From: an uncultured Desulfomicrobiaceae bacterium
GTDB lineage: Bacteria; Desulfobacterota; Desulfovibrionia; Desulfovibrionales; Desulfomicrobiaceae
DNA length: 64,000 nt
Direction of reading: 5' to 3'
Assembly (NCBI GenBank): GCA_937989665.1
Contig: CALKRN010000006.1
Coordinates: 124,001 to 188,000, forward strand
The position numbers and the translations under genes were made by a program. Within the stretch, counting starts at the first letter, position 1. Every line of letters starts with the position of its first letter. Shown piece after piece: positions 9,173-17,927 of this stretch. The notes beneath the pieces are model-generated. The model did no database searches, had not been told where the DNA came from, and was given only the letters and a program-made list of their open reading frames with translations.

Positions 9173-10489
9173 TTATCCCGCTTCCGCGGGGGGATAGGCC
9201 GCCACCTGCGCCACCACCGCCTGACACAGATGCCTAAGGTCTGTATCGCCGATGACGTAGGGCGGCATAAGATAAACCAAGCGGCCAAACGGCCGCACCC
9301 ACACCCCAGCCTCCACAAAGGCCGGCTGCAGCGCTGCCAACGGCGCCGGGCCAGTAAGCTCCACGACTCCAATCCCACCCAGGACCCGAACTTCCGCCAC
9401 ATGAGGCAGTTCCTGGCACGGCGCCAGTCCTTGGCGCAAGGCGGCCTCCAGTCGCGGCACCTCCTGCCTCCAGCCGCCCTGGCGCACCAACTCTACTGCG
9501 GCCCGGGCCACGGCACAGGCCAAGGGATTGGCCATAAACGTCGGCCCATGCATCAAGCACCCTGGGCCACCCGCGCTGACGGTTTCGGCAAGGGCAGGGC
9601 TGGTGAGGACGGCCCCCAAGGTCAGGTAGCCGCCGGTAAGAGCCTTGCCGAGAACAAGGATATCCGGGACGATCCCGGCATGTTCGCAGGCGAAAAGCCT
9701 CCCCGTGCGGCCAAAACCGGTGGCGATTTCGTCGGCAATGAGGAGCACCTCAAAGGCGTCGCAGAGGGCGCGCGCCTCCCGCAGAAACTGCGGATGGTAA
9801 AAATACATGCCGCCGGCCCCTTGCACGATGGGCTCTAAAACCAGCGCCGCGATCTCCGCCCCATGCCGATCCAAGGTCTGGCGCAAGGGTTCCATCGCCA
9901 CCGCATCCCAGGCCGCTCCCCAGGGGACTGCCGGACGGGGAAGAAAATAGTGCTGGGGTAGGATGCGAGCAAAGTGGGCATGCATCCCGGTCACCGGGTC
10001 GCACACGCTCATGGCGCCAAGGGTATCGCCGTGGTAGCCACCGCGCAAGGCAAGGAGCCGACACTTCTCGGGCCGCCCCCGGCCCATCCAATACTGGAAG
10101 GCCATCTTCATGGCCACTTCCATGGCCACGGAACCAGAATCTGCAAAAAATACCACCGAAAGGGGATCCGGGGCCAGGCCTGCCAATTCCTGGGCAAGGA
10201 GGACAGCTGGCTCGTGGGTAATTCCGCCAAACATGACATGGGCCATTTGAGCGAGCTGGGCCGTAATGGCCGCATCAAGGGCTGGGTGGCAGTAGCCATG
10301 AATGACGGCCCACCACGAGGCCATGCCATCGATGAGCTCCTGGCCATCGGCAAGTTGGAGTCGGGCCCCACGCGCCGAGCGCACCACCACTGGCGCCATG
10401 GCCGCCGGCATCGGGGCGTAGGGATGCCAGACATGCCGGCGATCGAGCTCGAGAAGGCGGATTACGTCCACGGGGCGAGCATCCTCCAC
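9173..10489 (-). CDS. bioA: Adenosylmethionine-8-amino-7-oxononanoate aminotransferase
   Basis: This PLP enzyme converts KAPA to DAPA in biotin synthesis with S-adenosylmethionine as amino donor. It aligns across its full length with known BioA: HVWHPYAPM near residue 20, DGMASWWAVIHGYCHP, HVMFGGITHEPA, FADSGSVAMEVAMKMA, IADEIATGFGRTG, and the PLP lysine in LGKALTGGYLTLGAVLT. The start is uncertain. The first in-frame codon is a GTG at 10489; a second GTG six codons later has GGAGG at about 10 nt. It is divergent from queA with under 40 nt between starts. No other bio gene is nearby. Confidence 0.93.
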   Translation of the reverse strand: MEDARPVDVIRLLELDRRHVWHPYAPMPAAMAPVVVRSARGARLQLADGQELIDGMASWWAVIHGYCHPALDAAITAQLAQMAHVMFGGITHEPAVLLAQELAGLAPDPLSVVFFADSGSVAMEVAMKMAFQYWMGRGRPEKCRLLALRGGYHGDTLGAMSVCDPVTGMHAHFARILPQHYFLPRPAVPWGAAWDAVAMEPLRQTLDRHGAEIAALVLEPIVQGAGGMYFYHPQFLREARALCDAFEVLLIADEIATGFGRTGRLFACEHAGIVPDILVLGKALTGGYLTLGAVLTSPALAETVSAGGPGCLMHGPTFMANPLACAVARAAVELVRQGGWRQEVPRLEAALRQGLAPCQELPHVAEVRVLGGIGVVELTGPAPLAALQPAFVEAGVWVRPFGRLVYLMPPYVIGDTDLRHLCQAVVAQVAAYPPAEAG

Positions 10490-10527
10490 GATTGCGGGAT
10501 GGCGCCCTTTGGACTACAGAGGCGCCA

Positions 10528-11613
10528 ATGGTTGCCCGCCCCCCTATCCCAGAAGAGTACTCCCTGCAATCCTACTTCTTCGCGCTGCCCGAAGAGCGCA
10601 TCGCCCAGTACCCCACGCCGCACCGAGAACAGTCGCGCCTGTTGCTGGTGTCCAAAGGAGAAACCGCGTTTTCCGAGTACCGCTTCGCCGATCTCCCGGA
10701 CCTCCTGCCCCCTGGCGCCCTGCTGGTGCGCAACGATACGAAAGTCCTCCCCGCCCGGCTGCTGGCGACCAAACCCACAGGCGGTCGCTGCGAATTCCTC
10801 TTGCTCACCCCATTGCCTTGCCTTGTCTCCCACGCGGACGGACCTAACCGGTGGTGGGCCGAGGCCGAGGGCCTTGTGCGGGGGCTTAAGCCCGGACAAC
10901 GGCTCAACTTCTCCGGGCTTGAGGTCCAGGTCATGGAGCGTCTGGAGTTTGGCCGCTGCCGGGTGGAGCTTCGCTGGCAAGGGGACCTTGCCCAAATCTT
11001 CCTACGCCACGGGCATATGCCGCTGCCACCGTATATCAACCGTCCAAACATCCCTGCGGACCTCGAGCGCTACCAAACGGTGTACGCCCACCCTGCCAAG
11101 GTGGGCTCAGCCGCCGCGCCCACGGCGGGCCTTCATTTCACGTCGGACCTTCTCGATACGATTCTGGCTCGAGGCATCACCATGGCCTCTATTTCCCTCT
11201 ACGTAGGGTATGGGACCTTCAGCCCCGTGCGCTGCGAGGACATCCGCGAACATCAAATGCATGCGGAATACGTCGAGGTCCCTCCCGAGACGGCCCAAGG
11301 CGTAGCGGCCGCCAAGGCCAGTGGCCGCCCTGTTGTGGCAGTGGGCACCACCTCGGCCCGGGCCTTGGAAAGCCTACCCCGCTTTGCCGGGGGCATCCGC
11401 CCCTGGCAGGGCTGGACTGACCTCTATATCTTGCCGGGCCATCGCTTCCACGTGGTCGACAGCCTCATCACCAACTTCCACTTGCCCGGCTCCAGCCTGC
11501 TCATTATGGTCGCTGCGCTCGCTGGTCTTACCACCATCCGCGCTGCCTATAGCCATGCCCTCGAGGCGGGGTTTCGTTTTTTCTCTTATGGTGATGCCAT
11601 GTTCATCCGCTAA
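10528..11613 (+). CDS. queA: S-adenosylmethionine:tRNA ribosyltransferase-isomerase
   Basis: QueA transfers and isomerises the ribosyl part of AdoMet onto 7-aminomethyl-7-deazaguanine in tRNA, making epoxyqueuosine. The 361-aa product has the conserved blocks YFFALPEERIAQYPTPHRE, LLVRNDTKVLPARL, GHMPLPPYI, AAPTAGLHFT, VGYGTFSPVR and NFHLPGSSLLIMVAALAG, full length for the family. I prefer the ATG at 10528, preceded by AGAGG, over an upstream TTG at 10492. It is divergent from bioA and followed 22 nt later by the ferredoxin-like gene of the oxidoreductase operon, which has its own GGAGG. Confidence 0.95.
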   Translation: MVARPPIPEEYSLQSYFFALPEERIAQYPTPHREQSRLLLVSKGETAFSEYRFADLPDLLPPGALLVRNDTKVLPARLLATKPTGGRCEFLLLTPLPCLVSHADGPNRWWAEAEGLVRGLKPGQRLNFSGLEVQVMERLEFGRCRVELRWQGDLAQIFLRHGHMPLPPYINRPNIPADLERYQTVYAHPAKVGSAAAPTAGLHFTSDLLDTILARGITMASISLYVGYGTFSPVRCEDIREHQMHAEYVEVPPETAQGVAAAKASGRPVVAVGTTSARALESLPRFAGGIRPWQGWTDLYILPGHRFHVVDSLITNFHLPGSSLLIMVAALAGLTTIRAAYSHALEAGFRFFSYGDAMFIR

Positions 11614-11635
11614 CCGTACCTTTCGGAGGTCGCTT

Positions 11636-11863
11636 ATGCCTGCCCGCGTTCAATTCCGAGAAGATCGATGCAAAGGGTGCCTGCTATGCGTCCAGGCCTG
11701 CCCCAGCGGCATCATTCTCCAATCTTCTCGCTTCAACCAGCTGGGCTACAAAATTGCTGAAATTCCTCACGAACGCATGCAAGAATGCAAAGGCTGTGCA
11801 TTTTGCGCCCTTATGTGCCCAGACTACGCCATTACAGTCTTCAAAATAGAGGAGGATGCATGA
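11636..11863 (+). CDS. 2-oxoacid:acceptor oxidoreductase delta subunit (two [4Fe-4S] ferredoxin)
   Basis: This 75-aa electron-carrier subunit has two Cys clusters, CKGCLLCVQACP and CKGCAFCALMCP, giving two [4Fe-4S] centres. It would relay electrons from the TPP centre of the downstream subunits to free ferredoxin. GGAGG lies upstream of the ATG at 11636, and the TGA overlaps the alpha-subunit ATG (ATGA). In four-subunit KOR/VOR enzymes the delta subunit is often encoded first, as here. No extra N-terminal domain is present. Confidence 0.9.
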   Translation: MPARVQFREDRCKGCLLCVQACPSGIILQSSRFNQLGYKIAEIPHERMQECKGCAFCALMCPDYAITVFKIEEDA

Positions 11864-12915
11864 GCGAGCGGCTCTTTCTCAAAGGCAACGAGGCCATCGC
11901 CCGAGCCGCCATCGCGGCAGGCATGCGCTGCTACTTTGGCTATCCCATTACCCCACAAAATGACATCCCGGAATTCCTCTCAACCGAGCTCCCCAAGGTA
12001 GGGGGCGAGTTTGTCCAGGCCGAAAGCGAGATCGCTGCCGCCAACATGCTCCTGGGAGCCGCAGCCTGTGGGGTGCGGGCCATGACCTCCTCCTCCAGCC
12101 CAGGAATCTCCCTCATGCAAGAGGCCATTTCCTACATGGCCGGCAGCGAGCTGCCCGGGGTCATCGTCAACATGAACCGCGGCGGCCCGGGTCTTGGGGA
12201 CATTGGTCCCTCGCAAGGCGATTATTTTCAATCCACTCGTGGTGGTGGCCATGGCGACTATCGGACCCTTGTTCTTGCCCCAGGCACGGTGCAAGAGGCC
12301 TATGACCTCACCCTCCTCGCCTTTGAACTCGCTTTTCGCTACCGCAACCCGGTGCTCCTCCTGGGGGACGCTATCCTTGGCCAAATGAAAGAACCCGTTA
12401 CCCCGCGTGTTCCCCAACAAACAACCGACCCTGAGGCCGAGACTTGGTGCCTCACCGGGGCTGTCCAGCGGCCAGGGCGGGTCCTCAAATCCCTCTTTCT
12501 CGACGACGGCGCCCTCGCCGAGCACAACACCCGGCTCGCCGCCAAATACCAGGCCATGGAAACCGAGTCCCGTGCCGAGTCCTTCCTTGTGGACGACGCC
12601 CAACTCGTGGTCGTGGCCTACGGCTCCATCGGCCGCATCGCCAAAAGCACAGTGCGCAAACTCCGTGCCGCCGGCCACCGGGTAGGACTGGTGCGTCCCA
12701 TCACCCTCTTTCCCTTCCCCACCGCCATCTTGCGCGACCTCGCCCTGGCCGGCAAACGCTTCCTTACCATCGAACACAACCTCGGCCAGATGGTGGATGA
12801 CGTGCGTCTGGCGGTGCGCACCGTAACCGATAGCGCCTTCTACGGGCATCTGCCGGGCAATCTCCCTACTCCCAACGATTTCGAAGCCCCCATCTTGGCA
12901 GCCCTCGGCCACTAA
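11860..12915 (+). CDS. 2-oxoacid:ferredoxin oxidoreductase alpha subunit (KorA/VorB type)
   Basis: This subunit carries the pyrimidine-binding domain of TPP-dependent oxidative decarboxylation of a 2-oxoacid to its acyl-CoA. The 351-aa product begins MSERLFLKGNEAIARAA, then GMRCYFGYPITPQNDIPEF, EIAAANMLLGAAACG, TSSSSPGISLMQEAISYMAG and NRGGPGLGD, which fit KorA/VorB rather than the N-terminally longer PorA. The C-terminal part (about 240-345) is the transketolase C-like domain (VVVAYGSIGRIAKS). Branched-chain 2-oxoacids or 2-oxoglutarate are both possible substrates. Its ATG overlaps the ferredoxin stop. Confidence 0.9.
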   Translation: MSERLFLKGNEAIARAAIAAGMRCYFGYPITPQNDIPEFLSTELPKVGGEFVQAESEIAAANMLLGAAACGVRAMTSSSSPGISLMQEAISYMAGSELPGVIVNMNRGGPGLGDIGPSQGDYFQSTRGGGHGDYRTLVLAPGTVQEAYDLTLLAFELAFRYRNPVLLLGDAILGQMKEPVTPRVPQQTTDPEAETWCLTGAVQRPGRVLKSLFLDDGALAEHNTRLAAKYQAMETESRAESFLVDDAQLVVVAYGSIGRIAKSTVRKLRAAGHRVGLVRPITLFPFPTAILRDLALAGKRFLTIEHNLGQMVDDVRLAVRTVTDSAFYGHLPGNLPTPNDFEAPILAALGH

Positions 12916-12930
12916 CCCTGGAGCCCCCCT

Positions 12931-13689
12931 ATGCAAGAAATCCCCGTCACCCGCTATCCCGAGGTCCTCATCGACCGCCCCACCCACTATTGCCCCGGTT
13001 GCCAACACGGCATCGCCCACCGCCTCGTGGCCGAGGCCCTCACGGACCTCGGGGTGGTGGAGCGCACCATTGCTGTGAGCTCCATCGGCTGCTCGGTCTT
13101 TCTCTACAACTACCTCAACCTCGATACCGTGGAAGCCCCCCATGGCCGAGCACCGGCGGTGGCCACCGGCGTTAAACGAGCCCGCCCCGAGGCCATCGTC
13201 TTCACCTACCAAGGGGACGGCGACCTCGCCTCCATTGGCATGGCAGAAATCATCCATTGCGCCAATCGCGGCGAACGAGTCACCGTCATCTTTGTCAACA
13301 ACACGGTCTATGGCATGACCGGTGGCCAAATGGCCCCCACGACACTTCTGGGCCAAAAAACCACCACCTGTCCGGGCGGGCGCTGCCTGGAGCGCGAAGG
13401 GGCGCCCATCCGTATGGCCGAAATCATCGCCAGTTTGGGCGGCACGGCCTACTGTGCGCGGGTGGCGGTCAACACGGTCAAAAATGTCATGCGCGCCAAA
13501 AAGGCCATTCGCAACGCCTTTCAATACCAACTCGACGGCAAGGGGTTCTCCTTTGTGGAAGTCCTCGCCACCTGCCCCACCAATTGGCGTCTGAGCCCCA
13601 CGGCTGCCAACGAACGAGTGGCTACAGAGATGATCCCGTACTTTCCCCTGGGAACATTCCAAGATTGCGCCGCCACGGAGGAAGTCTAA
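12931..13689 (+). CDS. 2-oxoacid:ferredoxin oxidoreductase beta subunit (TPP-binding)
   Basis: This 252-aa subunit binds the diphosphate of TPP. Visible are HYCPGCQHGIAHR near residue 24 with the conserved Cys pair, SSIGCSVFLYNYLNLDT, the TPP motif YQGDGDLASIG with the trailing Asn-containing VIFVNNTVYGMTGGQMAPTT, and CPTNWR near the C-terminus. It begins 15 nt after the alpha gene with a GGAG site and is followed immediately by the gamma gene. Length matches KorB/VorA. Confidence 0.9.
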   Translation: MQEIPVTRYPEVLIDRPTHYCPGCQHGIAHRLVAEALTDLGVVERTIAVSSIGCSVFLYNYLNLDTVEAPHGRAPAVATGVKRARPEAIVFTYQGDGDLASIGMAEIIHCANRGERVTVIFVNNTVYGMTGGQMAPTTLLGQKTTTCPGGRCLEREGAPIRMAEIIASLGGTAYCARVAVNTVKNVMRAKKAIRNAFQYQLDGKGFSFVEVLATCPTNWRLSPTAANERVATEMIPYFPLGTFQDCAATEEV

Positions 13690-14238
13690 ATGTACATGGA
13701 CACCATCATCGCCGGATTCGGCGGCCAAGGCGTTATGCTTATTGGCAATCTCCTTGCCTATGCCGGGATGCACCACGGCCTGGAGGTGACGTATATCCCG
13801 GTCTATGGCCCGGAGATGCGCGGCGGCACGGCCAATTGCACGGTGGTGCTCGCCGATGAGCCCATCGGCTCTCCCATCATCCACACCCCCCAGAGTCTCA
13901 TCATCATGAACGGGCCATCCCTGGATAAATTTGCCCCGCGGCTCGTGGACGGTGGGGTGCTGGTACTCAACACCTCCCTCGTGCCGCGGGAACGCATCCC
14001 CTCCCCGGAGCGGGTACGTGTCGTGGAGGTGCCGGCCAACGCCATTGCCGATGAGCTGGGCAACTCCCGCATGGCCAACATGGTCGCCCTTGGTGCCTAT
14101 GTGGCGGCAACGGCGGTCGTGCCCCTGGCCGTCGTAGAAGCCAGCTTGCCCTCGGTCATCAGCAACCATTACCATCACCTTCTTCCCAAAAACGCCGAGG
14201 CCCTGCGTGCCGGGGCAGCCCACGTTAGGGGGGCCTAA
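13690..14238 (+). CDS. 2-oxoacid:ferredoxin oxidoreductase gamma subunit
   Basis: This is the 182-aa catalytic-domain gamma chain that completes the four-part enzyme (order delta, alpha, beta, gamma). It opens with a glycine-rich AGFGGQGVMLIGNLLAYAG, then VTYIPVYGPEMRGGTANCTVVLAD, both signatures of the POR/KOR gamma family, and RMANMVALGAY further on. Two in-frame ATGs (13690 and 13696) are behind GGAGG; the first starts directly after the beta stop. Its TAA shares one base with the aroE ATG, so aroE is likely translated from the same message. Confidence 0.9.
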   Translation: MYMDTIIAGFGGQGVMLIGNLLAYAGMHHGLEVTYIPVYGPEMRGGTANCTVVLADEPIGSPIIHTPQSLIIMNGPSLDKFAPRLVDGGVLVLNTSLVPRERIPSPERVRVVEVPANAIADELGNSRMANMVALGAYVAATAVVPLAVVEASLPSVISNHYHHLLPKNAEALRAGAAHVRGA

Positions 14239-15032
14239 TGCGCCTCTTCGGCGTCGTCGGGCACCCCGTAGCCCACTCCCTAAGCCCCCGGCTCCACAAT
14301 TGGGCCCTGGCGCAGGCCGGGGTGCCGGGAGCATACGTTGCCTGGGACATCGCTCCCCACGACTTCTCCTCCTTTGTGGCCGCGGTGCGGCTCTTGCCCA
14401 TCCATGGCGTAAGTGTCACCATCCCCCACAAAGAGGCCGCCCTCGCCCTCGCCGATGCCGCTACCCTAGCGGCCCAAGCCGTTGGCGCTGCCAATACCCT
14501 CTTTTGGGAAGAAGGCAGACTCCTGACTGACACCACCGATGTCGCCGGCTTTCTTACCCCCCTCCATGGGATGCCGCCTGGCCGGGCCCTCGTCCTCGGG
14601 GCGGGGGGGGCGGCCCGGGCCGCGGTCTTTGGCCTGCGCTCCCACGGCTGGGAGGTCATCATCACGGCCCGCAGCCTTGACCGTGCCACGTCCCTTGCCC
14701 AAGCCTTCGGAGGCCACCCCTGGCCCTGGGAAGAGCGCGCGAACCTCGCCGTCGACCTGCTCGTCAACGCCACCCCCCTTGGCATGCGCGGCGCCCTTGA
14801 ATCGGCCAATCCCTGGCCCTATCCCTTGGACCCCGCCACCACGATCTACGACCTCGTCTACACTCCCAACCCCACAGCGCTCCTGCGGCATGCCGCGGCC
14901 CACGGGTGCCGCACCATCCCCGGCCTGCCCATGTTCGTAGCCCAAGCGCAGGCCCAATTCCTCCGCTGGACCGGACAATCCTTCCCCCTCGCCGAGGCCA
15001 CTTCCCTTATGGCCGCTGCCCTGACCACCTAA
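14238..15032 (+). CDS. aroE: Shikimate dehydrogenase (NADP+)
   Basis: It reduces 3-dehydroshikimate to shikimate in aromatic amino-acid synthesis. The 264-aa product carries the substrate-binding VVGHPVAHSLSPRLHNWAL at the start, catalytic Lys in VSVTIPHKEAAL, the Asp in TDVAGF, and the NADP-binding glycine loop VLGAGGAARAAVFGL near 118, then VNATPLGM. It overlaps the upstream gamma-subunit stop by one base; the EamA gene begins 6 nt downstream. The coupling of an aromatic-pathway gene to a ferredoxin oxidoreductase may be only a shared transcript. Confidence 0.93.
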   Translation: MRLFGVVGHPVAHSLSPRLHNWALAQAGVPGAYVAWDIAPHDFSSFVAAVRLLPIHGVSVTIPHKEAALALADAATLAAQAVGAANTLFWEEGRLLTDTTDVAGFLTPLHGMPPGRALVLGAGGAARAAVFGLRSHGWEVIITARSLDRATSLAQAFGGHPWPWEERANLAVDLLVNATPLGMRGALESANPWPYPLDPATTIYDLVYTPNPTALLRHAAAHGCRTIPGLPMFVAQAQAQFLRWTGQSFPLAEATSLMAAALTT

Positions 15033-15038
15033 CAGGTC

Positions 15039-15986
15039 ATGTTCCCTCGACTTGCCATCGCCCTGGCCGCCATCCTGTGGGGCACGACCGGCACGGCCCA
15101 GGCCCTCGCGTCAACCGAGGCCCACCCCCTGGCCGTGGGGGCTGTGCGGGTAGTCCTCGGTGCCTCCTGTCTGCTTCTCCTTGCTGCAATTCAAGACCGT
15201 CCTGGCCTCATCCAACCCTGGCCCCGCCGGCTCACCCTCCTTGCCGGGACAGGGGTCGCCCTCTATCAGGTAAGTTTTTTTGCCGCCGTGCGGACCATGG
15301 GTGTAGCCGCAGGCACGGTGCTCGCTATCGGCAGTGCACCGGTGGCCGCTGGCATCCTCGGCCTGCTCGTGCACCGAGAACGGCCATCCCTGGCCTGGTA
15401 CCCCGCCACAGCCCTCGCAATCTCCGGCTGCCTCTTTTTGGGAGGAACCGACAGTGCTTGGTCCTGGCGCGGCGCCCCCCTGGCCCTCTTCGCTGGCTTC
15501 GGCTACGCTCTCTCTTCGGCCTGCAGCAAAAGCATCCTTCAGACCCGCCGCCCTGAGACCGCCATGGCCGGGGTCTTTGGTGTCGCCGCCCTCCTCCTGA
15601 CCCCCCTCTTCACCGTCCTTGACCTGGGCTGGCTCACTCCTCCCCGCGCCCTGGCCGCCATGACCTACCTTGGAGTCTTTGCCACAGCCTTGGCCTACGT
15701 TCTTTTTTCCCGCGGGCTGGCCACCACCCCAGTGGCCTCGGCGGTCACCCTCTCCCTCCTTGAACCCCTCACGGCCGCACTTTTGGGCCTATTTTTGTTG
15801 CACGAACCCCTTACGACCCGCCATGCCATGGGCATGGGCTGTATCCTCCTTGGCATGGGGATCCTTGCCCTGGAGCGCCCTGGCTTGCCAAAAGTGCCGC
15901 AGACCACTACCTTGGCTCCAGAATGCACACATCCCAACCCAACGGAGGACTGCCATGGAGAATACCCACCATCTGACCCCTCCTGA
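15039..15986 (+). CDS. EamA/DMT family transporter
   Basis: This is an inner-membrane drug/metabolite-type exporter of 315 aa with about ten hydrophobic helices in two EamA repeats. The first begins LAAILWGTTGTAQALAS and the second near LALFAGFGYALSSACSK. The substrate is unknown; relatives export amino acids or other metabolites. The last 40 residues after the final helix (LPKVPQTTTLAPECTH onward) are polar, Pro-rich and unlike the family. They overlap the start of the next small gene by 32 nt, so the true end may reflect read-on into spacer. Confidence 0.85.
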   Translation: MFPRLAIALAAILWGTTGTAQALASTEAHPLAVGAVRVVLGASCLLLLAAIQDRPGLIQPWPRRLTLLAGTGVALYQVSFFAAVRTMGVAAGTVLAIGSAPVAAGILGLLVHRERPSLAWYPATALAISGCLFLGGTDSAWSWRGAPLALFAGFGYALSSACSKSILQTRRPETAMAGVFGVAALLLTPLFTVLDLGWLTPPRALAAMTYLGVFATALAYVLFSRGLATTPVASAVTLSLLEPLTAALLGLFLLHEPLTTRHAMGMGCILLGMGILALERPGLPKVPQTTTLAPECTHPNPTEDCHGEYPPSDPS

Positions 15987-16227
15987 GACGCCTCAAGGGC
16001 CCCCTAGCGTTGGCGAGCACGAGGGCAGCCAGCACCCAACTCCTGGGGCGTCGCCTACCCAGCAAGCCCTGGAGGGGAACCGACACCCGGCTCTCGATGG
16101 GCAAAAATTCCAGGAACTCGATGCCTCTACGGCCGCCATGCTCGAATCTCAGGAAATTCCGGCCATTCAAGGCAGCGGCGACGAGTGGTGGTGTCCCAAC
16201 CCCACCTGCGAAGTCATTGAGAAATAA
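15955..16227 (+). CDS. Small hypothetical protein with C-terminal WWCPNPTCE motif
   Basis: This 90-aa product is not recognised. The ATG at 15955 has GGAGGAC five bases ahead and lies inside the end of the EamA gene in another frame. The first 55 residues are polar, rich in Pro, His, Gln and Gly, and look disordered. Residues 56-70 contain MLESQEIP. The end, DEWWCPNPTCEVIEK, has a Trp pair and two Cys four residues apart, which could bind metal or form a disulfide. No signal peptide or membrane helix is seen. The strong ribosome site is the main support. Confidence 0.6.
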   Translation: MENTHHLTPPETPQGPPSVGEHEGSQHPTPGASPTQQALEGNRHPALDGQKFQELDASTAAMLESQEIPAIQGSGDEWWCPNPTCEVIEK

Positions 16228-16261
16228 CCCCACAGGCCCGTGAGCCCCACGGGCCAAGCCT

Positions 16262-17386
16262 ATGCCCACCGTTTGGATCAGTGCCGGCGAAATCTCCGGC
16301 GACCTCCACGGCGGCCTGCTCGCCCAAGCCCTGCGCCGCCTCTCCCCAGACCTCACCCTCGTTGGTATGGCCGGGCCGGCCATGCGAGCCGCTGGGGTCT
16401 ATCCCCACTCCATGACCGAATCGCTCTCGGTCATGGGATTCACCGAGGTCCTCGCCCACGCCGGTCGCATCCTCGGTCTGCTCCGCCACACCCGTCGGCA
16501 CCTTGCCCAGGTCCGGCCGGACCTTCTTGTCGTCATCGACGCCCCTGATTTCCACTTCCGGATCCTGACCATGGCCCAGGCCCTCGGCATCCCGGCAATT
16601 TATTACATCAGTCCCAAGCTCTGGGCCTGGCGTCCAGGTCGGGCCCGATTTTTGCGCAACCACGTCAAACGGCTCATCTCTATTCTGCCCTTTGAGCAGG
16701 AATTCTACGCCCGTTTCGGCATGGCCGTGGATTACGTCGGCCACCCCCTCGTGGACGCGGTGCGCACCCCCGAGGTCCTCGCCCAAGCCGTAGTGCCAGG
16801 ACGTATCGCCCTTTTGCCGGGCAGCCGACGACGGGAACTCGAGAGCCTCCTACCACGGTTCGCCGCCGCGGCTCAGCTCCTCTCTCACCGCCATCCCGGA
16901 CTCACCTGGGTCCTGCCCGTGGCCCCAGGACTAGACCACGACCATCTTCGCACCCTGTGGAGCAACGGCCCTCCCGTGCACCTTGTCCCTGCAGAAAACC
17001 GGTATTCCGTGCTACGGACCTGTCAGCTTGCCCTGGCTGCCTCCGGCACCGTAACCCTCGAGACGGCCCTCCTAGAGGTCCCCACGGTAGTGGCCTACCG
17101 CTTCTCGGCCCTCACCTTTGCCCTCGGCAAACGCCTGGTGCGCGTCCCCTGGATTGCCCTGCCGAACCTCATCCTGGGCAAGGAGGTCTTTCCCGAACTC
17201 CTCCAAGACCGCGCCCACCCTGCGGCCCTGGCGGCCCATCTTAGCCAATGGCTGACCACACCCGACCTTGCCCAGGAAGTCCGAGCAACCCTCAGCCAAT
17301 TACCCGCTGTTCTTGGCGGAGGCGGTGCTGTGCATCGCGCCGCCAGAATCATCCTGGAAGAACTCCACCAGGGAGAGCGGATATGA
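16262..17386 (+). CDS. lpxB: Lipid-A-disaccharide synthase
   Basis: This GT-B glycosyltransferase at the inner membrane joins UDP-2,3-diacylglucosamine and lipid X to form the lipid A disaccharide, so the cell makes an outer membrane. The 374-aa product starts MPTVWISAGEISGDLHGG, with the family motifs MGFTEVLAHAGRI, VVIDAPDFHFRI, YYISPKLWAWRPGR, LLPGSRRRELE and AASGTVTLETALLEVPTVVAY. Length is normal. It overlaps acpS by an ATGA. Other lpx genes are not in the window. Confidence 0.95.
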   Translation: MPTVWISAGEISGDLHGGLLAQALRRLSPDLTLVGMAGPAMRAAGVYPHSMTESLSVMGFTEVLAHAGRILGLLRHTRRHLAQVRPDLLVVIDAPDFHFRILTMAQALGIPAIYYISPKLWAWRPGRARFLRNHVKRLISILPFEQEFYARFGMAVDYVGHPLVDAVRTPEVLAQAVVPGRIALLPGSRRRELESLLPRFAAAAQLLSHRHPGLTWVLPVAPGLDHDHLRTLWSNGPPVHLVPAENRYSVLRTCQLALAASGTVTLETALLEVPTVVAYRFSALTFALGKRLVRVPWIALPNLILGKEVFPELLQDRAHPAALAAHLSQWLTTPDLAQEVRATLSQLPAVLGGGGAVHRAARIILEELHQGERI

Positions 17387-17787
17387 TCGTTGGCATAGGG
17401 ATCGACATCGTGGAGATCAGCCGCATTGCCCACGCCCTAGGGCGCTTTGGACATCGCTTTGCCGCACGTATCCTCGGGCCAAAAGAGCGGCGAGACCCCA
17501 TCACTCCCCTCTTTCTCGCTGGCCGTTTCGCCGCAAAGGAGGCCATCGTGAAGGCCATTGGCACGGGCTTTTCCGGGGGGATCGGCTTTCATGACCTCGA
17601 GATCGCTCCTTCTGCTTTAGGCCAGCCCACGGTCCGCCTCCACCAGGCTGCTGTGGCGCGCCTCCAGGCCCTCGGCGGTTCGACCATCCACCTCTCCATC
17701 AGCCACAGCCGCGACTATGCCGTGGCAGTGGCCATCATCGAGACCGAGCCGGAAGTCCTCCGCAACGGAATCGGACATTCCTCCTGA
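17383..17787 (+). CDS. acpS: Holo-[acyl-carrier-protein] synthase
   Basis: It transfers 4'-phosphopantetheine from CoA to a serine of apo-ACP, activating fatty-acid synthesis. The 134-aa product begins MIVGIGIDIVEISRIAHAL, in which the Asp of GIGIDI binds Mg. The FAAKEAIVKAIGTG helix supplies the catalytic Glu and Lys, and HLSISHSRDYAVAVAI is the conserved end. It is slightly longer than the usual 125 aa because of a short C-terminal tail. The ATG at 17383 overlaps the lpxB stop. Confidence 0.94.
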   Translation: MIVGIGIDIVEISRIAHALGRFGHRFAARILGPKERRDPITPLFLAGRFAAKEAIVKAIGTGFSGGIGFHDLEIAPSALGQPTVRLHQAAVARLQALGGSTIHLSISHSRDYAVAVAIIETEPEVLRNGIGHSS

Positions 17788-17795
17788 AGAAGCGG

Positions 17796-17825
17796 TTGAC
17801 ACACACCAAAACCTATCGCTAAGGG
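17796..17825 (+). promoter_or_regulatory. Promoter of tRNA-Lys
   Basis: TTGACA (17796-17801), a perfect -35, is followed after 18 nt by TAAGGG (17820-17825), 15 nt before the mature tRNA 5' end. The same -10 hexamer occurs in the tRNA-Thr promoter. Confidence 0.6.
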
Positions 17826-17840
17826 CGGCTTCTCGACGTC

Positions 17841-17916
17841 GGGCCGTTAACTCAGACGGTAGAGTATCTGCCTTTTAAGCAGAGAGTCGAAGGTTCGATC
17901 CCTTCACGGCCCACCA
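17841..17916 (+). tRNA. tRNA-Lys (anticodon UUU)
   Basis: This 76-nt cloverleaf has acceptor GGGCCGT paired with ACGGCCC, anticodon loop CTTTTAA inside a TCTGC/GCAGA stem (anticodon TTT), T-loop TTCGATC between GAAGG and CCTTC, and an encoded CCA at 17914-17916. Confidence 0.97.
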
Positions 17917-17927
17917 CATGTCCACCG

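Noticed and set aside
11980-14334. A 784-codon minus-strand open frame across the ferredoxin oxidoreductase genes
   Set aside because: Antisense shadow of conserved alpha, beta and gamma genes; composition is low-complexity Gly/His/Asp.
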